DNA of 64,000 bases, from positions 69,547,349 to 69,611,348 of the forward strand of contig CM055099.1 in the NCBI GenBank assembly GCA_029204225.1. The letters run 5' to 3'. Both the position numbers and the translations under genes were made by a program. The DNA comes from Diphasiastrum complanatum (Eukaryota; Streptophyta; Lycopodiopsida; Lycopodiales; Lycopodiaceae). The notes beneath the pieces were generated by a model. The model worked only from the letters and a program-made list of their open reading frames with translations. It searched no databases and was not told where the DNA came from. Below are positions 11,125 to 22,529 of the stretch, piece by piece; position 1 is the stretch's first letter; every line of letters starts with the position of its first letter.

Positions 11125-11136
11125 GCTCTGATACCA
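11125..11136 (-). promoter_or_regulatory. Primer binding site of D (tRNA-iMet)
   Basis: Plus-strand GCTCTGATACCA is the complement of TGGTATCAGAGC, the standard plant copia primer site for initiator-Met tRNA. It abuts the LTR end at 11137 and fixes the minus orientation of D. Confidence 0.93.
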
Positions 11137-11350
11137 TGTGAAATTTCACATGTGTGGGAATGTCCTAAAGTGTGTGAATGATCTCCTAAACAAGCTTATG
11201 CACTTGTTGATGGATGCTAGATTGAATTCCAAGATAGAGGCAAAGATAGATGCATATGTTGATAACCAAAGTACTTACACTTGAAGCAAAGTGATCCTTG
11301 AAAAAACTAAGTAAAATTAAGCTCCTCTCCTCGGGTAGAGAGAGAATAGA
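11137..11350 (-). repeat. 5' LTR of D, inner part
   Basis: Starts TGTGAAATTTCACA like the other LTR and is broken off at AGAGAATAGA, where element A enters. The remainder resumes at 29906 with ATAGAGCTAATTTAG. Compared with 7228 onward, the join is exact after removing one ATAGA copy. Confidence 0.9.
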
Positions 11351-12133
11351 TGTAAAGGCTCACATGATCCCTTTTTTATGTCTTTTTACTTTTGTTTGTA
11401 GTTAAAAACTTTGCTTATGGAGGCATACCAACCTTATGTTATAGAATTTAAAGCTTCTATACTAGTTTGTAAATGGTTAAGGAAAAATCGATATGTATCG
11501 ACGTTTAGAAAATCGATACACTTGAATTTAGTAATTCGATATTTGAATTAGTTATAGCAGTTAGGCAGTTATGGACACCCGCGAGGCTATAAAGAGCTGA
11601 TGTAATTAGCTGTTTTATTGAAAAATATTTCAGATAGAAGCGTTGAGAAACTTATTTGGTATATGCTTGTGTCTCACTCTTGCTATCTTAATATTTTTGG
11701 GATTACATCTTTTGTAAATGTGTACTAAGGGTAATCTCCCTGTATGTTATGAATCTGAACGTGATGAATACATCGTAGTACATAAATCTATTGATCTAAT
11801 TCAGGTTGCATCAAGAACCTCATGGATCTATTTTTAGTACAACTGTATGATTTGTTGGTTTGATAAGTGGGATAATTGGTGGTGTGGATGCTCCAAGTTA
11901 TTTGTAGTATTACTTAACTACTTATGCAATATTGCTATCATAGAGTATCGTAACTGTGTGGATTCTCTGATATGTCTTTTGTAATTCCAGGGGTCTCTAA
12001 TTCAAATCAGTGCTGAAGTGTAAATTGTGTGCACAAGATTATTAGATATATTGGAATGATATGTAATTTTTGAATAAGCATTTAATTTATCAACACCAGG
12101 TGGTACCGGCTGCCTATTCTGAACATCTCTTGA
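11351..12133 (+). repeat. 5' LTR of A, 3'-truncated
   Basis: Aligns with 28992-29775 from TGTAAAGGCTCACATGATCC to CTGCCTATTCTGAACATCT. The final ~130 bp seen in the 3' LTR and the primer site are missing; the sequence jumps straight into the middle of gag. Confidence 0.85.
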
Positions 12134-12563
12134 TGCGGATAAATTGAGGATTTTTTTTGGACTAGGCTAGAACCTGGTTCAGTCAGATTGAACCAGCCCT
12201 AGTTTTCACTTGGACCGATTTAAAGAACCAATTCTTGAAGCAATTTCGAGAAATTGGTTATTCGACATGTATTCTTTCTCAACTAAATTCCATTCGAAAG
12301 AAGGCAAGGACCTGTGGATAGCCTCGAGCATGTCATTGCCACATCAGAGAATCATGAAACTTCGAGAGTATCGAGAAGCTGTAGATCTGTTAAGCATTCT
12401 TCATTAAAAAGGAAAAATCATGTTTCATCATCCTCTGATCACTCGAGTAGTGATTTTGATTCCGACTCGAGTTCTTCTTCGAGCTCAAGTTCAGACTCGA
12501 GTTCTAGCTCAAGCGAAGATGAAAAGGTCACATCGAGAAACAGACGTTCTAATGGTGGGAAAA
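12134..12563 (+). pseudogene. Gag fragment of A, first part
   Basis: Frames encode TWFSQIEPALVFTWTDLK, then NQFLKQFREIGY, parallel to IWYSQLVPETVNTWNALK and AAFLKQFREIES in Gag of B. After a frame change comes EHVIATSENHETSRVSR (B has EDVIASAENYETSRISR) and a long Ser/Asp-rich run around 12430-12525. The fragment stops where copia C begins at 12564; the capsid-like N-terminus was lost in the deletion that also clipped the LTR. Confidence 0.75.
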
Positions 12564-13259
12564 TGTAGGAATCCAGAATCAAGACTATTCATTAACACAA
12601 AGTATTCTCAAAGAGAAGAGAGAGATGGTTAGATGACCCTCTTGTAGAAACTTGTGGACAACCAATATGAACAGTAGATTGCTTAACAAAGTGTGTCTCA
12701 TACAAATGAATGACTACATATAAGTAGTCCAAGATGGCTATCTACCTTCATGACTCATAGAGGAAGTTTGAGTTCAAAAAGGGCTGCATATGAATTCGTG
12801 CCAAGATCTCTTTTGCACTTTTTCACTATTTTCAACCAATATATTTGAATCACTATAACTTTTTAGTAGTAGCTCAGAAGCATGACATGTAATATGTCAT
12901 TGGAAAGTGCTCGTCAAGCGCTTTCCAACGCACCTATTTTTGTCGCATTCCGATATGGCAATCAAAAGTTATGCCATTTTTAGTGTAGACTCAAAATGTG
13001 ACTCAAAGAAGTAACGTTACGTTAAAGCCACTATGTCAAGAAACTATTGGGCCACATATACAATGAATAAAAAATGAAAAAAGAATCTTGACAAAAGGCC
13101 CTTTTTGTGTTTAAACTTCCTCTAATGGTTGGCTGTCCAATAACTTGACTAATGGCTATCTAGCTACCATAAGTTACATAAATAATTAAGTACCCCAAAT
13201 AACAAGTTAGGTACTTAATTCACATGTATGGGCCCCTAGTGGACCCACGAGTCCCTACA
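12564..13259 (-). repeat. 3' LTR of C
   Basis: 696 bp with inverted ends TGTAGG...CCTACA. It is placed right next to the truncated pol and contains a complete MITE copy (12756-13127). With no second copy in the window, the boundaries rest on the terminal motif and on the abrupt end of coding homology on both sides. Confidence 0.65.
12756..13127 (-). mobile_element. MITE-like element, copy 1
   Basis: 372 bp with terminal inverted repeats: left CATAGAGGAAGTTTGAG..., right complement CATTAGAGGAAGTTTAA..., both continuing into CAAAAAGGGC. The interior (AATTCGTGCCAAGATC, GGCATAACTTT, TTGGAAAGCGC) is shared with 34485-34861 and 50735-51085, here in opposite orientation. It has no coding capacity, as expected of a non-autonomous DNA transposon. 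No unambiguous target duplication is seen. Confidence 0.65.
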
Positions 13260-16028
13260 AGTTAATTTCAGACCAAGTGTTTTACTTCCTTGAAGATATC
13301 GAAGGATCCTCTTCAATGCTTTCCAATGTGATGTCAACGGATCATGCATGAATTGACTTATGAGGGAAACACTATAAGATATGTCCGGTCTTGAGTTTCA
13401 TAAGTAAATGAGACTTCCAACCGCTTGACAATATAGTGTAGTATCAAATGGTTCACCACCACTTTGATTACTTAACTTCAGGTTCGTCTCAATTGGTGTA
13501 GCAACCGACTTGCAATCTTTCATTTTGAAACGCTTCAAAATCTGCTTAATGTACCGCTGTTGGGTAATGAAGATTCTAGCCTTTCCTTGCAAAAACTCAA
13601 GACCAAGGTAGAAATGCAATTGGCCTAAATCTGATGTATCATAAACTGAAGCAAGATCAGATTTTAAGGCTGCAATATATTGTTGATTACTACCCGTAAT
13701 GATAATATCATCAACATATAGCAAAATGATGATGATAAACTCAGATGTATGCATGACATAAAGCGTAGATTCACTAGGACTGTTAGAAAGAAAAGTATGT
13801 GTGTATCTTTTATACCACATCCTTGGGGCTTGTTTTAGTCCATAGAGAGTCTTCTTGAGAAGACACACTTTGTCTTCTTGACCTGCAACCAAAAAACCAG
13901 TAGGTTGTTGAAGGTAAACTTCCTCATTAAGATCATCATTGAGGAAGGCTGTCTTTATGTCAAGTTGGTGCATACGCCAACCATGATGGGCAACCAAAGC
14001 AGTGACTATCCTTACGGTAGTTATTCGTGCGGTAGGTGCAAAAGTTTCCTCATAATCAATGCCCTCCTTTTGCCCATAACCTTTGGCAACAAGTCTTGAC
14101 TTGTACCTTTCAACAGTACCATCGGACTTGTACTTGATCTTATAAACGAATTTACAGCCAATTGCTTTCTTTCCATGTAGAAGATCAACAAGAACCCATG
14201 TTTGGTTCTTTATGAGTGAGTCATACTCCTCTTTCATCGCGTCCTCCCAACATTTTACTCCTCTGGCCTGCTCATAAAAAACAGGTTCTATTGCACTATC
14301 CTCAATAGATGTAAGAGCAAAATCAGAAAAATCAGCAAATTCTACTGATTTAGATGAGGCACGAGTCTTCCCTTCATAGAAGCGGTTCACTTTACTGTCC
14401 TGCAAAGTCTGCAACAGCCATTTAGGGACTGGTTTAGACTGTCCAACAGCCTTACCATGATCAACACTTTGCTGTCCAAAGTGATCTGAACTGTCAACAC
14501 TTTGCTGTCCAAAGTGCTCTGAAATTGGACTATGTTGTCCAAAATTTTCAATAGGCCGTTCCTCTTCATAAATCTGCTCCTCTTGATGAATTATGGGGTG
14601 TTTGCTTGAAAAACCAATGGGCTGTCCATTAGAGGATGATGGTAGTCCCTCCTCTTCAACATTAGATGGTGATACCAAATCTGGAAACACTTCAACATAG
14701 TCATCTTGGGGGATATCCCCTTTCATGACATGAATGGGCGCAAGATCATAGGAGTTCTTCTCATCAAAATGAACATCGCGACTCACTATGATTTTGTTAG
14801 TATCCACATTAAACAATCTATAGCCTTTACTTTCACTACCATAGCCCATAAAAAAGCATTTTACTTCTTTATCATCTAGTTTGGATCTTAGCTTATCGGG
14901 AATAAACGCATAAGCCGTGCAACCAAAAGTGCGAAAGTGAGAAACCGATGGCTTCTTACCATACCAAACTTCATAAGGAGTCAAAATCTTCAAGGCTTTA
15001 GTCAGACACCGATTACTAATGTATGCCGCCGTAATAACCACTTCAGCCCAAAATTTGTGGGGAATGCCCTTTGCCTTAAACATGCAACGAGCCATCTCCA
15101 TGATTGTGCGATTTTTCCTCTCGGCAACACCATTTTGTTGCGGTGTGTAAGGTGTAGTCATTTGATGTAGAATGCCTTTGCTTTGAAGAAACGTGCCGAA
15201 CGTACTTTTAATGTATTCCCCTCCTCGGTCGGTACGTAGCATCTTCAAAGTATGCCCAAATTGATTTTCTATCATAGCTAGAAAATCTTTGAAGCGTTGA
15301 AAAACTTCATATTTTGCCTTCATAGGAAAGATCCATGTAAACCTTGAAAAGTCATCAATAAAAGTAACGAAGTACTTGCATTTACCAATGGATTCGGTCC
15401 TCATTGGACCACATACATAACTATGAATTAAGGCAAACTTATCACCAACTTTGATAGTCCCATCAATATGAAAAGGCTTCCGTTGAAACTTACCAAGTAT
15501 GCATCCTTCGCATACATGTCCTTCGGGATGCTCCATATTTGGAATGGCTTTCACCATGTTGAATTTCATCAACATATTCAAACTTCCAAAATTGAGGTGC
15601 CCGTACCTCGCATGCCATAGTTTAGCCAACTCCAATGCATGTGAATTAGTAGCAACAAGACCAAAGGATGTCAAATATTTAGGTTCATAAATATTCAACA
15701 AAAACAAACCTCCTCGCAATGTTCCCGAAACAACAATTAAAAGTGATCTCTTTGGGTCTTTTATAAGACATTTGTCTTCTTTTAATTCTACAATCAATCC
15801 TTGATTTATGATTGTAGAGATCGAAATGAGATTTTTCTTAATCTTAGGAACATAAAGTACATTTTGAATGTACTTTTTTTCTCCATTGGGAAGAATGAGT
15901 GGTAAAGACCCAATTGGATAGGAGGTGTTGTCAACACCTTGAACCTTGCTTCCATCTTTGATTTTCATAAGCTTTGTGAAGACGTCTCTATGGTGAGTCA
16001 TATGTCGTGTAGCTCCGCTATCAATCAC
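13260..16028 (-). pseudogene. Copia pol of C: protease, integrase, RT
   Basis: An 876-codon open frame (16028 to 13398) starting within protease (IDSGATRHMTHH, residues 2-13). Next come GAG-pre-integrase (LWHARYGHLNFGSL near 137-150; CEGCILGK near 173-180), the integrase core (FVTFIDDFSRFTW, LRTDRGGEY, PQQNGVAERKNR near 296-307) and RT (LVAKGYGQKEGIDYEETFAP; LLYVDDIIITG). In-frame homology continues past a stop to about 13262 (TRPDISYSVSLISQFMHDP, LRYLQGSKTLGL) and then meets the LTR, so RNase H is gone. The first integrase Asp (HSDVCGPM in the family) is Tyr here (HSYVCGPM). Despite a long open frame the element is non-functional. Confidence 0.9.
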
Positions 16029-16489
16029 CCAATCAATGAAAAAAAAATATCAACCTGCAAAGCTGAAGTAGTGTTGTTTTCTGCTGAAAAACCAACAAGT
16101 CGAGAAGTGGTAGAAATCTCATTTTGATTAGAAATGAGATTGTTAGTGACAAAAGCAAAATCACCATTGAAAGAATCATCCTCCTTTTGATGTTCTAATG
16201 AAATCATGGCTGTATTTGTATCAATACCTTTCTCTTTATCCTTAGTAAGCTTCTTCCTACACTCCTTTATGTGGTGCCCAAACTTTTTACAATAATGGCA
16301 CTTACCCTTCTTTTTGGATCCTTGATCTTGGCCTTCCTTGGATTTTTGATCCTTGAAAGAAGATGACTTACCTTTCCACTTGCCCTTGCCTTTGCCTTTG
16401 GTGAAGAAGGCTTGATCTTCTTGTTCACCAAAATTAATCCTTGTAAATTCAGGTTCAAAACCCAAAGAATGTAAATCAGCCAGGAACAA
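16025..16489 (-). pseudogene. Gag C-terminus of C with zinc knuckle
   Basis: 154 codons ending in a frame that overlaps the pol frame by 4 bases. FLADLHSLGFEPEFTRINFG leads into a Lys/Gly-rich basic tract and one CX2CX4HX4C knuckle, CHYCKKFGHHIKEC, the nucleic-acid binding part of Gag. In intact relatives gag and pol form one frame, so the shift between 16025 and 16028 is a mutation. The N-terminal Gag is lost at the truncation point near 16493. Confidence 0.82.
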
Positions 16490-16493
16490 GTTT

Positions 16494-16683
16494 TAATCAA
16501 CGAAATCAACCAAGAAAAGTTGTTCCAGTCCAGAAATTTGTATCATCACAATTTGTACAAAACTAGATAAAAATTTAAGAGCTAGAAGTAATGCTACTTG
16601 TTATAATTGTGGAGCACGAGGACATTATTCCACCGAGTGTTCTGAACCCAAGAAACAGATTGGTTATGTACCCCTGTGTGGAA
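16494..16683 (+). pseudogene. Gag fragment of A, zinc-knuckle part
   Basis: Resumes A gag after copia C: NQPRKVVPVQKFV, then CYNCGARGHYSTEC (CX2CX4HX4C) and IGYVPLC, after which B interrupts between the first Cys and the rest of the second knuckle. The continuation at 27514 reads GNCQGEGHITSEC. Compare B itself: CYNCGAPGHYSPDC and CANCKGEGHVTAEC. Confidence 0.85.
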
Positions 16684-17696
16684 TGTGGAGTCTTATGATC
16701 TCAAATTATCCAAGTTTTGTCATATATTGTAAAAAAATTTCAATTTCTATATATGTAAAATGTGCTATAGTGCCTAAATTCATGTAAAGGCCTATTATGC
16801 ACTTTGTAAATTCATATTTTGAGTAGAAGTTGCGACGTTCTATAAGAGACGCAATAGAAGTTCAGGACCGACATTTGACAGTTCGTAAGCGACATTGAGG
16901 CTGAAGAACATTCCTATAAGGACAACACTTTGTGCCATTGTACATACGCATTTTTACGTAGAGCTGAGTATCAATAGAGAGTATCGAACAAGTTCCTATA
17001 GCTTGAGCATTCTTTCCCTCTACTATCTTTTCACAGAATTACTTCTTATCATTTGTGCGAATACACTCTGTATGATCTGTGATTGATTGTGATACTGTTA
17101 TGTTTGCGTCACACACATTTCTTACGTTATACTGAATTTCAGTTACTCTAACATGGATTTTCAAACGACACCAGCAAGTAACAATTGTGACTAATGTGTG
17201 CAGGGAATTAGCCGAAGCTGTTAAGCAGAACTTCCTTCAAACTTTGAATGAGCTATGTTTTCAGATAATGAGATTGTTTGATGTTTTGATTTGTTTGCTT
17301 TCTGCAATAAGAACTAATCCTCTATGTTTGATTAAGAAGAATCCTTAGCCAATGTGATTCTGCTTGATGAATCTATTTGCTAGTTGTTGTCTGTTTTGAC
17401 TGTTTATCTGATGTCTGAAGAGCCTGGAAGATAAAATAATCTTTACAATTGCAGACCTTGACCAAATCGTTTCATCATTGGTGTTCCTGGATGCCATTTT
17501 ACCCAAATATCTTTGGATAACCAGTTATGTCGCTGTAGTATTCATTGTGAATTTTATACATTTTAGTCTGTTTACCATCATACATACACTTACCATGCAA
17601 AGGATGAGATTATTCTCTCTCTTGGGGAACGATCAAACCTTTTATACTACGTAATTCATCGCTTTTGTAAAAATCTATAACGACTAGGCCACTACA
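16684..17696 (+). repeat. 5' LTR of B
   Basis: 1,013 bp from TGTGGAGTCTTATGATCTC to GACTAGGCCACTACA. Paired with 26501-27513. The same LTR family, more diverged, is at 47064-48021 (L) and 48521-49539 (N, inverted). Confidence 0.92.
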
Positions 17697-17701
17697 TAAT
17701 T

Positions 17702-17718
17702 TGGCGCCGTTGCCGAGG
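17702..17718 (+). promoter_or_regulatory. Primer binding site of B (tRNA-Asp type)
   Basis: TGGCGCCGTTGCCGAGG five bases after the LTR end. The 3' end of plant tRNA-Asp (CCGGCAACGGCGCCA) pairs with it except for one G/A change. This primer is typical of Athila-type gypsy elements. Confidence 0.88.
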
Positions 17719-17784
17719 AGATGAATTTCACCTTTTGCAATATTTTTAAGTGTATTACATCTACGAATCTTTCTCATGTAATGC

Positions 17785-19440
17785 ATGCCAAGAACATACT
17801 CTCGAGCAACTATTGAACAGAAACGTTTAGAACGTGCACAGCTATTAGAAGCATATAGGAAGTCTAGAGATTTGTATTTGCAAAATTTGCAAAACTCACC
17901 AGTTAGAGCAAGATTGACACCTGAAGCGTTTAATGATCTTCTAAACGCTACTACAACATTTGTAGATTTATTTGAGGAAAGATCCGTTGAAACACCAAGT
18001 TCTACAGATTCACCTGAATCAAATTCGTCTGATTCTACTTCTAAACGAAGATCAGAATCTTTGTTCGAGCGAAGTTTAGATTCGGATCCTCCAAGTTCAT
18101 CTAGTTCACCACTATCTGTTAATATGGCTAATCCAACGCCACCCACATCTACAAAAATCAGATACGATTTCTTTAAGGGATCATCATCTGAAGATGCGGA
18201 TAGTTATTTGTCGCAATTTGAATCCATTGCCATAGCAAACAAAGAGCAGACGGACGAGGATAAAGTTAGAATTTTGCCAAGTCTTCTGCGGAAGCAGGCT
18301 GGGATTTGGTACAGTCAATTAGTACCGGAAACAGTTAATACTTGGAACGCTTTAAAAGCAGCATTCCTTAAACAGTTTAGGGAAATAGAATCACTTAGGA
18401 AATATACTCGTAGGGTTAAGAATTCAATAGGAAAGTTAGGAGCCCAGTATTCAGTTCCTATACAAAATGAATGGTTCTTGAGTGGTTTGCCTAAGAAAAT
18501 GGATCGTTATTGTCGACATGGTTTGATGACTTCTTTGGAAGATGTCATTGCCTCTGCCGAGAATTACGAAACCTCTCGAATTTCTCGCAGATGGAGAAAT
18601 GAAAGAAAAAGTAGTAAAAAACACAAATTTAAACGAACAGAAGAATCTGAAACATCTATTGAGTCTGAAACAGAATCTGATTCAGTGGATATGGAAGAAT
18701 CTTCTGAGTATTCATCTTATTGTTCTTCATCAGAAGAAGAATCTTCTTACAGGAAAACCAAGAATAAAATAATGGAGAAATCCGAAAAGATGGATCCATT
18801 AAGAAAAAGTGTGGGGTTGTTAACAAAAAAAATGAGTGATTTAAAGGTCCACATATCTGATGTTAAAGCCAAGCGAAAGAAAGCGAAGCCTAACGCCAAT
18901 GTTTGGTGTACCACTTGTGGGAAGGAAGGTCATTCTAAGACCAACTGTCCCAGTTTATAGACTAACTTTTTAGAAGAGGAACTATTCCTCTGTCCAATTA
19001 ATAATCATGAGGAGATAACTTATACTGCAACTCCTACTAACCAAAAAACTATTATACCGAAACAACGTACTGGTCAACTGTACACTATTTTGCAAAGGGG
19101 CGGAACACGAGATTCCACTCCACCAACAAGAGTAAAAAGTTCGTGTTACAATTGCGGAGCCCCGGGTCACTATTCACCTGATTGCCCTAAACCCAGGAGA
19201 TCAACAAGATATGTGCCACTCTGCGCTAACTGTAAAGGCGAAGGGCATGTCACTGCTGAATGTCCTCAGCCACAACAGCCACGGTCTAAACCAAAGTTTG
19301 TAAACTCGCCTAGGGAAGATGACCTTCGGTCATCTAAGACTAACACTGACATGATAGTTCAGAGGATAGAAGTAGATCAAGATCATCAATGGTCAGATTT
19401 AGAGAAAAAAATAAATAAAGTAGCTACAAGAAGTAGTTAA
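17785..19440 (+). pseudogene. Gag of B with three zinc knuckles
   Basis: One frame, 551 codons plus the final stop, with a single internal stop (TAG at 18958). Residues ~125-250 are the retrotransposon Gag (capsid) domain: KIRYDFFKGSSSEDADSYLS, then AGIWYSQLVPETVNTWNALK and FLKQFREIESL. A Glu/Ser-rich stretch follows. Three CX2CX4HX4C knuckles end the protein: CTTCGKEGHSKTNC (18906-18947), CYNCGAPGHYSPDC (19144-19185) and CANCKGEGHVTAEC (19222-19263). The internal stop lies between knuckles 1 and 2. I take the ATG at 17785, 67 bp after the primer site, as start; it is the first ATG with a long frame. It would package element RNA. Confidence 0.88.
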
Positions 19441-20285
19441 GATTCTTTAATTCTTAAAGATAAGAAGAAAACTAAGACGAAAATTGTGAAAAACGCGACA
19501 GAAAAAGCGAAGGTCGCAGAACAGTTAGTAAAAATTCCTAGTAATAAAGAATTAAAGCTTGATAAGTCTAGTGGAAAATATTATGATTTTGATATTAGTT
19601 CAGAAGCTAAGAAGCTTTTAGACGAAGAAACTAGACAAGTTAAGAAAGTGACATTTTTAGATCCAGTTATAAATAGCGAGATACCTAGAGATCTATCGCC
19701 ACTTAGAAACCATTCTTATAATATTGTCGAAGACCTTGTTTCTAGAATGCCCAATTTAACTTTTAAACAGTTATTAGACAAAAACCAATATTATAAGAAA
19801 GAAATTAAGCAATTTTTGCAAAATAAAAAGAGAAGAAAAGCAAAGTTACCAGTAGTCAACATAGGAATAGTTAATTACGGTGACGAAGGCCAACCAGAGA
19901 TTCAAGTAGTAATTAATGGCTGCATCTTAGATAATGTATCCATAGATTCTAGATCTAGTGTAAAGATAATGACTGAAGAAACAACATATGAATTAGGCAT
20001 TCATCATAGAATAGCATCCACCTAAAGACATTTAAGATTAGCCGATGCAACTGGAAGATCACCAATAGGAGAACTGGCTCAGGTTACAGTTTATATTGGA
20101 GACCATAAGTTTCTTATGGATTTTATAATACTAAAAACTACGAGACAATCATCATATAGAGTGTTATTAGGACGACCATGACTCTATCAGGCCGATGTTA
20201 TAACCCACTGGAAGAAGAAGGAGATGACCTTCAGAAATCAGATGGAGACATCGACAGGAAAAAGTCATAAAAGAATTTCCATATC
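19441..20285 (+). pseudogene. First protease domain of B (PR1)
   Basis: Continues the gag frame after a TAA at 19438. A Lys-rich lead (SEAKKLLDEETRQVKKVTFL; YNIVEDLVSRMPNLTFKQLL) is followed by the retropepsin-like core: VSIDSRSSVKIMTEETTYEL, then, past a stop at 20023, LRLADATGRSPIGELAQV and VLLGRP, with a TGA replacing the Trp codon of the conserved RPWLY. The active-site Gly is Arg (DSR for DSG). A's single protease (DSGSGVNIITEETTYELG) is the closest relative in the window, so this copy is the ancestral position. The frame shifts near 20250 before PR2. Confidence 0.8.
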
Positions 20286-22136
20286 ATGGGAAAAGATAAG
20301 TACGAAGGTGAGACACTTACATCTTCCTCGAGCTATACTTCGGAGGAAGAAGGGCTTCAGTCAGTAGGGACTGAGGAAGGGGAGAGGTTAGTTACACTAA
20401 GTATACCTGCATACAGTAATAGAGTAGAATATGTAGATAGAGGAGATTGTGGAGTTCCAGAGATTAGTGCGATCATAGGAGATCAGACCATAGATAGAAT
20501 AGTAATAGACTCAGGATCCAGTATCAACTTAGTAACGAAAACAATGGTTAAAGAATTAGGATTAGAAAACCATATACAACCTATCACTTATCACGAAATC
20601 CATTTAGCAGATGCGACTAAATGTATACCAGTAGGTGAGCTAAAAGGTATTAACGTAGTTATAGAGACAGAGACGTTTGTTATGAATTTCCTTGTCATAA
20701 ATCCAGTAGATACACCACCTAATTCAATATTATTTGGAAGACCATGGTTATATCAAGAAGATGCTATTATTAATTGGTCTACCAAACATATATTTTTTTC
20801 AGGTATTCTCACAGCCAGTCCAATAGGGGGTCACCTTTTGAGATGGGGTGAGGAGTTAGCTAGATCTGCTAAATCATGGATCAATTTCATAGAATGCTAT
20901 GAGATTGACGAGGAAGAAGAAATACCGACAACATCCGAGTCAAGAGAAGTTCTGGGTGGAACCAGAGCAAGTCTGACCGATGGGATGGTAGATAAAACAG
21001 ATTATGTAGAAATAGAAATTAATAAAGGTAAGACTTTGAATCTATATAAACACCAATCGGACCAGGAATGTGAAGAGTATATATTGCTTTTTCAAAAATA
21101 CCAAAACGTGTTTGCTTGGTCAATGGATGATTTAATAGGAATACCAATTAAATGGGACGAACATAGAATAGATTTTATTCAGGGAACAATACTTGTTAGA
21201 CAGCGTCAATATAGATTGAATCCAAAGTACTCCTTATTAGTAAAAGATGAATTAGATAGATGTCTTAGAGCAGGTATTATATATCCTGTTCTAAGCAGCG
21301 AGTGGGTGTCACCAATAGTTATAGTACCTAAGAAGAAGACGGACAAGATTAGAGTTTGTCAAGATTTTAAGAAACTAAATGCTGCTACAACAAAGGATTA
21401 TTATCATCTGTCGTATACAGATACCATTCTTGACCAGGTAGCTGGTCATGAACGTCATAGCTTTTTAGATGGATTCTCAGGTTATAACCAAGTTTTTATA
21501 AAAGAGGAAGATAGATCCAAAACTACTTTCACTACTGATTGGGGGATGTATGCATATACGCGAATGCCCTTTGGTCTTTGTAATGCACCTGCCACATTCC
21601 AACGTATGATGACAAATATTTTTCAAAATTTTTTAAGAAAGTTTTTAAAAATTTTCATCGATGACTTTTGTGTCTATTCATCAACTAAAAAACATTTAGA
21701 TGCATTAGAGAAAACATTGAGAAGATGTCAAGAGACATCTCTTAAACTGCATCCAGCTAAGTGTTACTTTGGGATGAGGGAAGACATCCTTTTAAGGCAT
21801 AAAATTTCGAAGGATGGTATACAAGCCGACATTGAAAAAATAAAAATGATTTTAGAATTATTAGAACCAACCAATTTCAGAGAGCTTAGAGTTTTTCTAA
21901 GACATGTAGGTTACTATCGGAGGATAATTAAAGATTATGCTATAATAGTAACTTCTTTAACAAGTTTACTAAAAAAATCTGTTGAGTACCATTGGACACA
22001 TGACCATCAGCAAGCTTTTGATCAATCGAAACAATCATTAGCAGAAGCCACTGGAGTTAGACCTCCAAATTGGGCTAAAAAATTCCATGTATATGTAGAC
22101 ACATCATCGTTTGCGATAGTTATAGTGCTTAGTTAG
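20286..22136 (+). pseudogene. Second protease (PR2) and reverse transcriptase of B
   Basis: 616 codons. After a Ser/Glu-rich lead, residues ~55-165 form another retropepsin-like domain: ISAIIGDQTIDRIVIDSGSS, LADATKCIPVGELKGINVV and LFGRPWLYQEDAIINW. DSG is intact. Residues ~270-590 are RT: YRLNPKYSLLVKDEL, GIIYPVLSSEWVSPIVIVPK, then YAYTRMPFGLCNAPATFQRM and the catalytic IFIDDF near 454-459 (about 21650-21668). The connection domain follows. The frame ends at a TAG (22134) within RNase H, probably a former sense codon. RT would copy element RNA into DNA. Confidence 0.9.
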
Positions 22137-22529
22137 AAAGATGACCAAAATATAGATTATCCAATTTACTATGCGGGAAGACAACTCGCTGCATTAGAAA
22201 AGAATCATTCCGCTACAGAGCGAGAAGCACTAGGGATGATTTATTCAGTAAAGAAATTTAGATATTACCTTTTAGGATACGCTTTTGTTTCTCACGTAGA
22301 TCACTACGCATTAAAACATTTAGTGAATAAACCTAATCTTTCGGGTAGAATAGCTAAATGGGTATTATTATTAGATGAATTTAATTATGAAGTAGAATTA
22401 AGAAGAGGCAAGGATCATCAAAATGCTGATTATATATCCCGCCTCCAAACAAAAAATCAACTAGAACCCATTTCTGATGAATTTCCAGATGAACCTATAA
22501 TGCGTATTCAATCAGAAACATCAATTTAA
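22137..22529 (+). pseudogene. RNase H of B
   Basis: Same frame as RT, after the stop at 22134. FHVYVDTSSFAIVIVLS just before the stop is the first Asp strand. YYAGRQLAALEKNHSATERE and ALGMIYSVKKFRYYLLGYAF follow, then HVDHYALKHLVNKP and LRRGKDHQNADYISR, the DHxNADxxSR end of gypsy RNase H. The frame ends at a TAA (22527), after which the integrase region continues in frame. Confidence 0.85.

Larger units (their letters stand above)
12564..16493 (-). mobile_element. Copia element C, 5'-truncated
   Basis: Minus-strand copia inserted in gag of A. It has a 3' LTR on the left, a long pol and the end of gag, but no 5' LTR or primer site: the homology to A resumes at about 16494. RNase H is missing too, because pol stops abruptly at the LTR. 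No target duplication is detectable. Loss of the 5' part after insertion, or incomplete reverse transcription, are both possible. Confidence 0.75.

Noticed and set aside
12430-12525. Ser/Asp-rich run as a separate SR-like host protein
   Set aside because: Flanked by gag motifs aligning with Gag of B, which has its own Ser/Glu-rich region in the same place.
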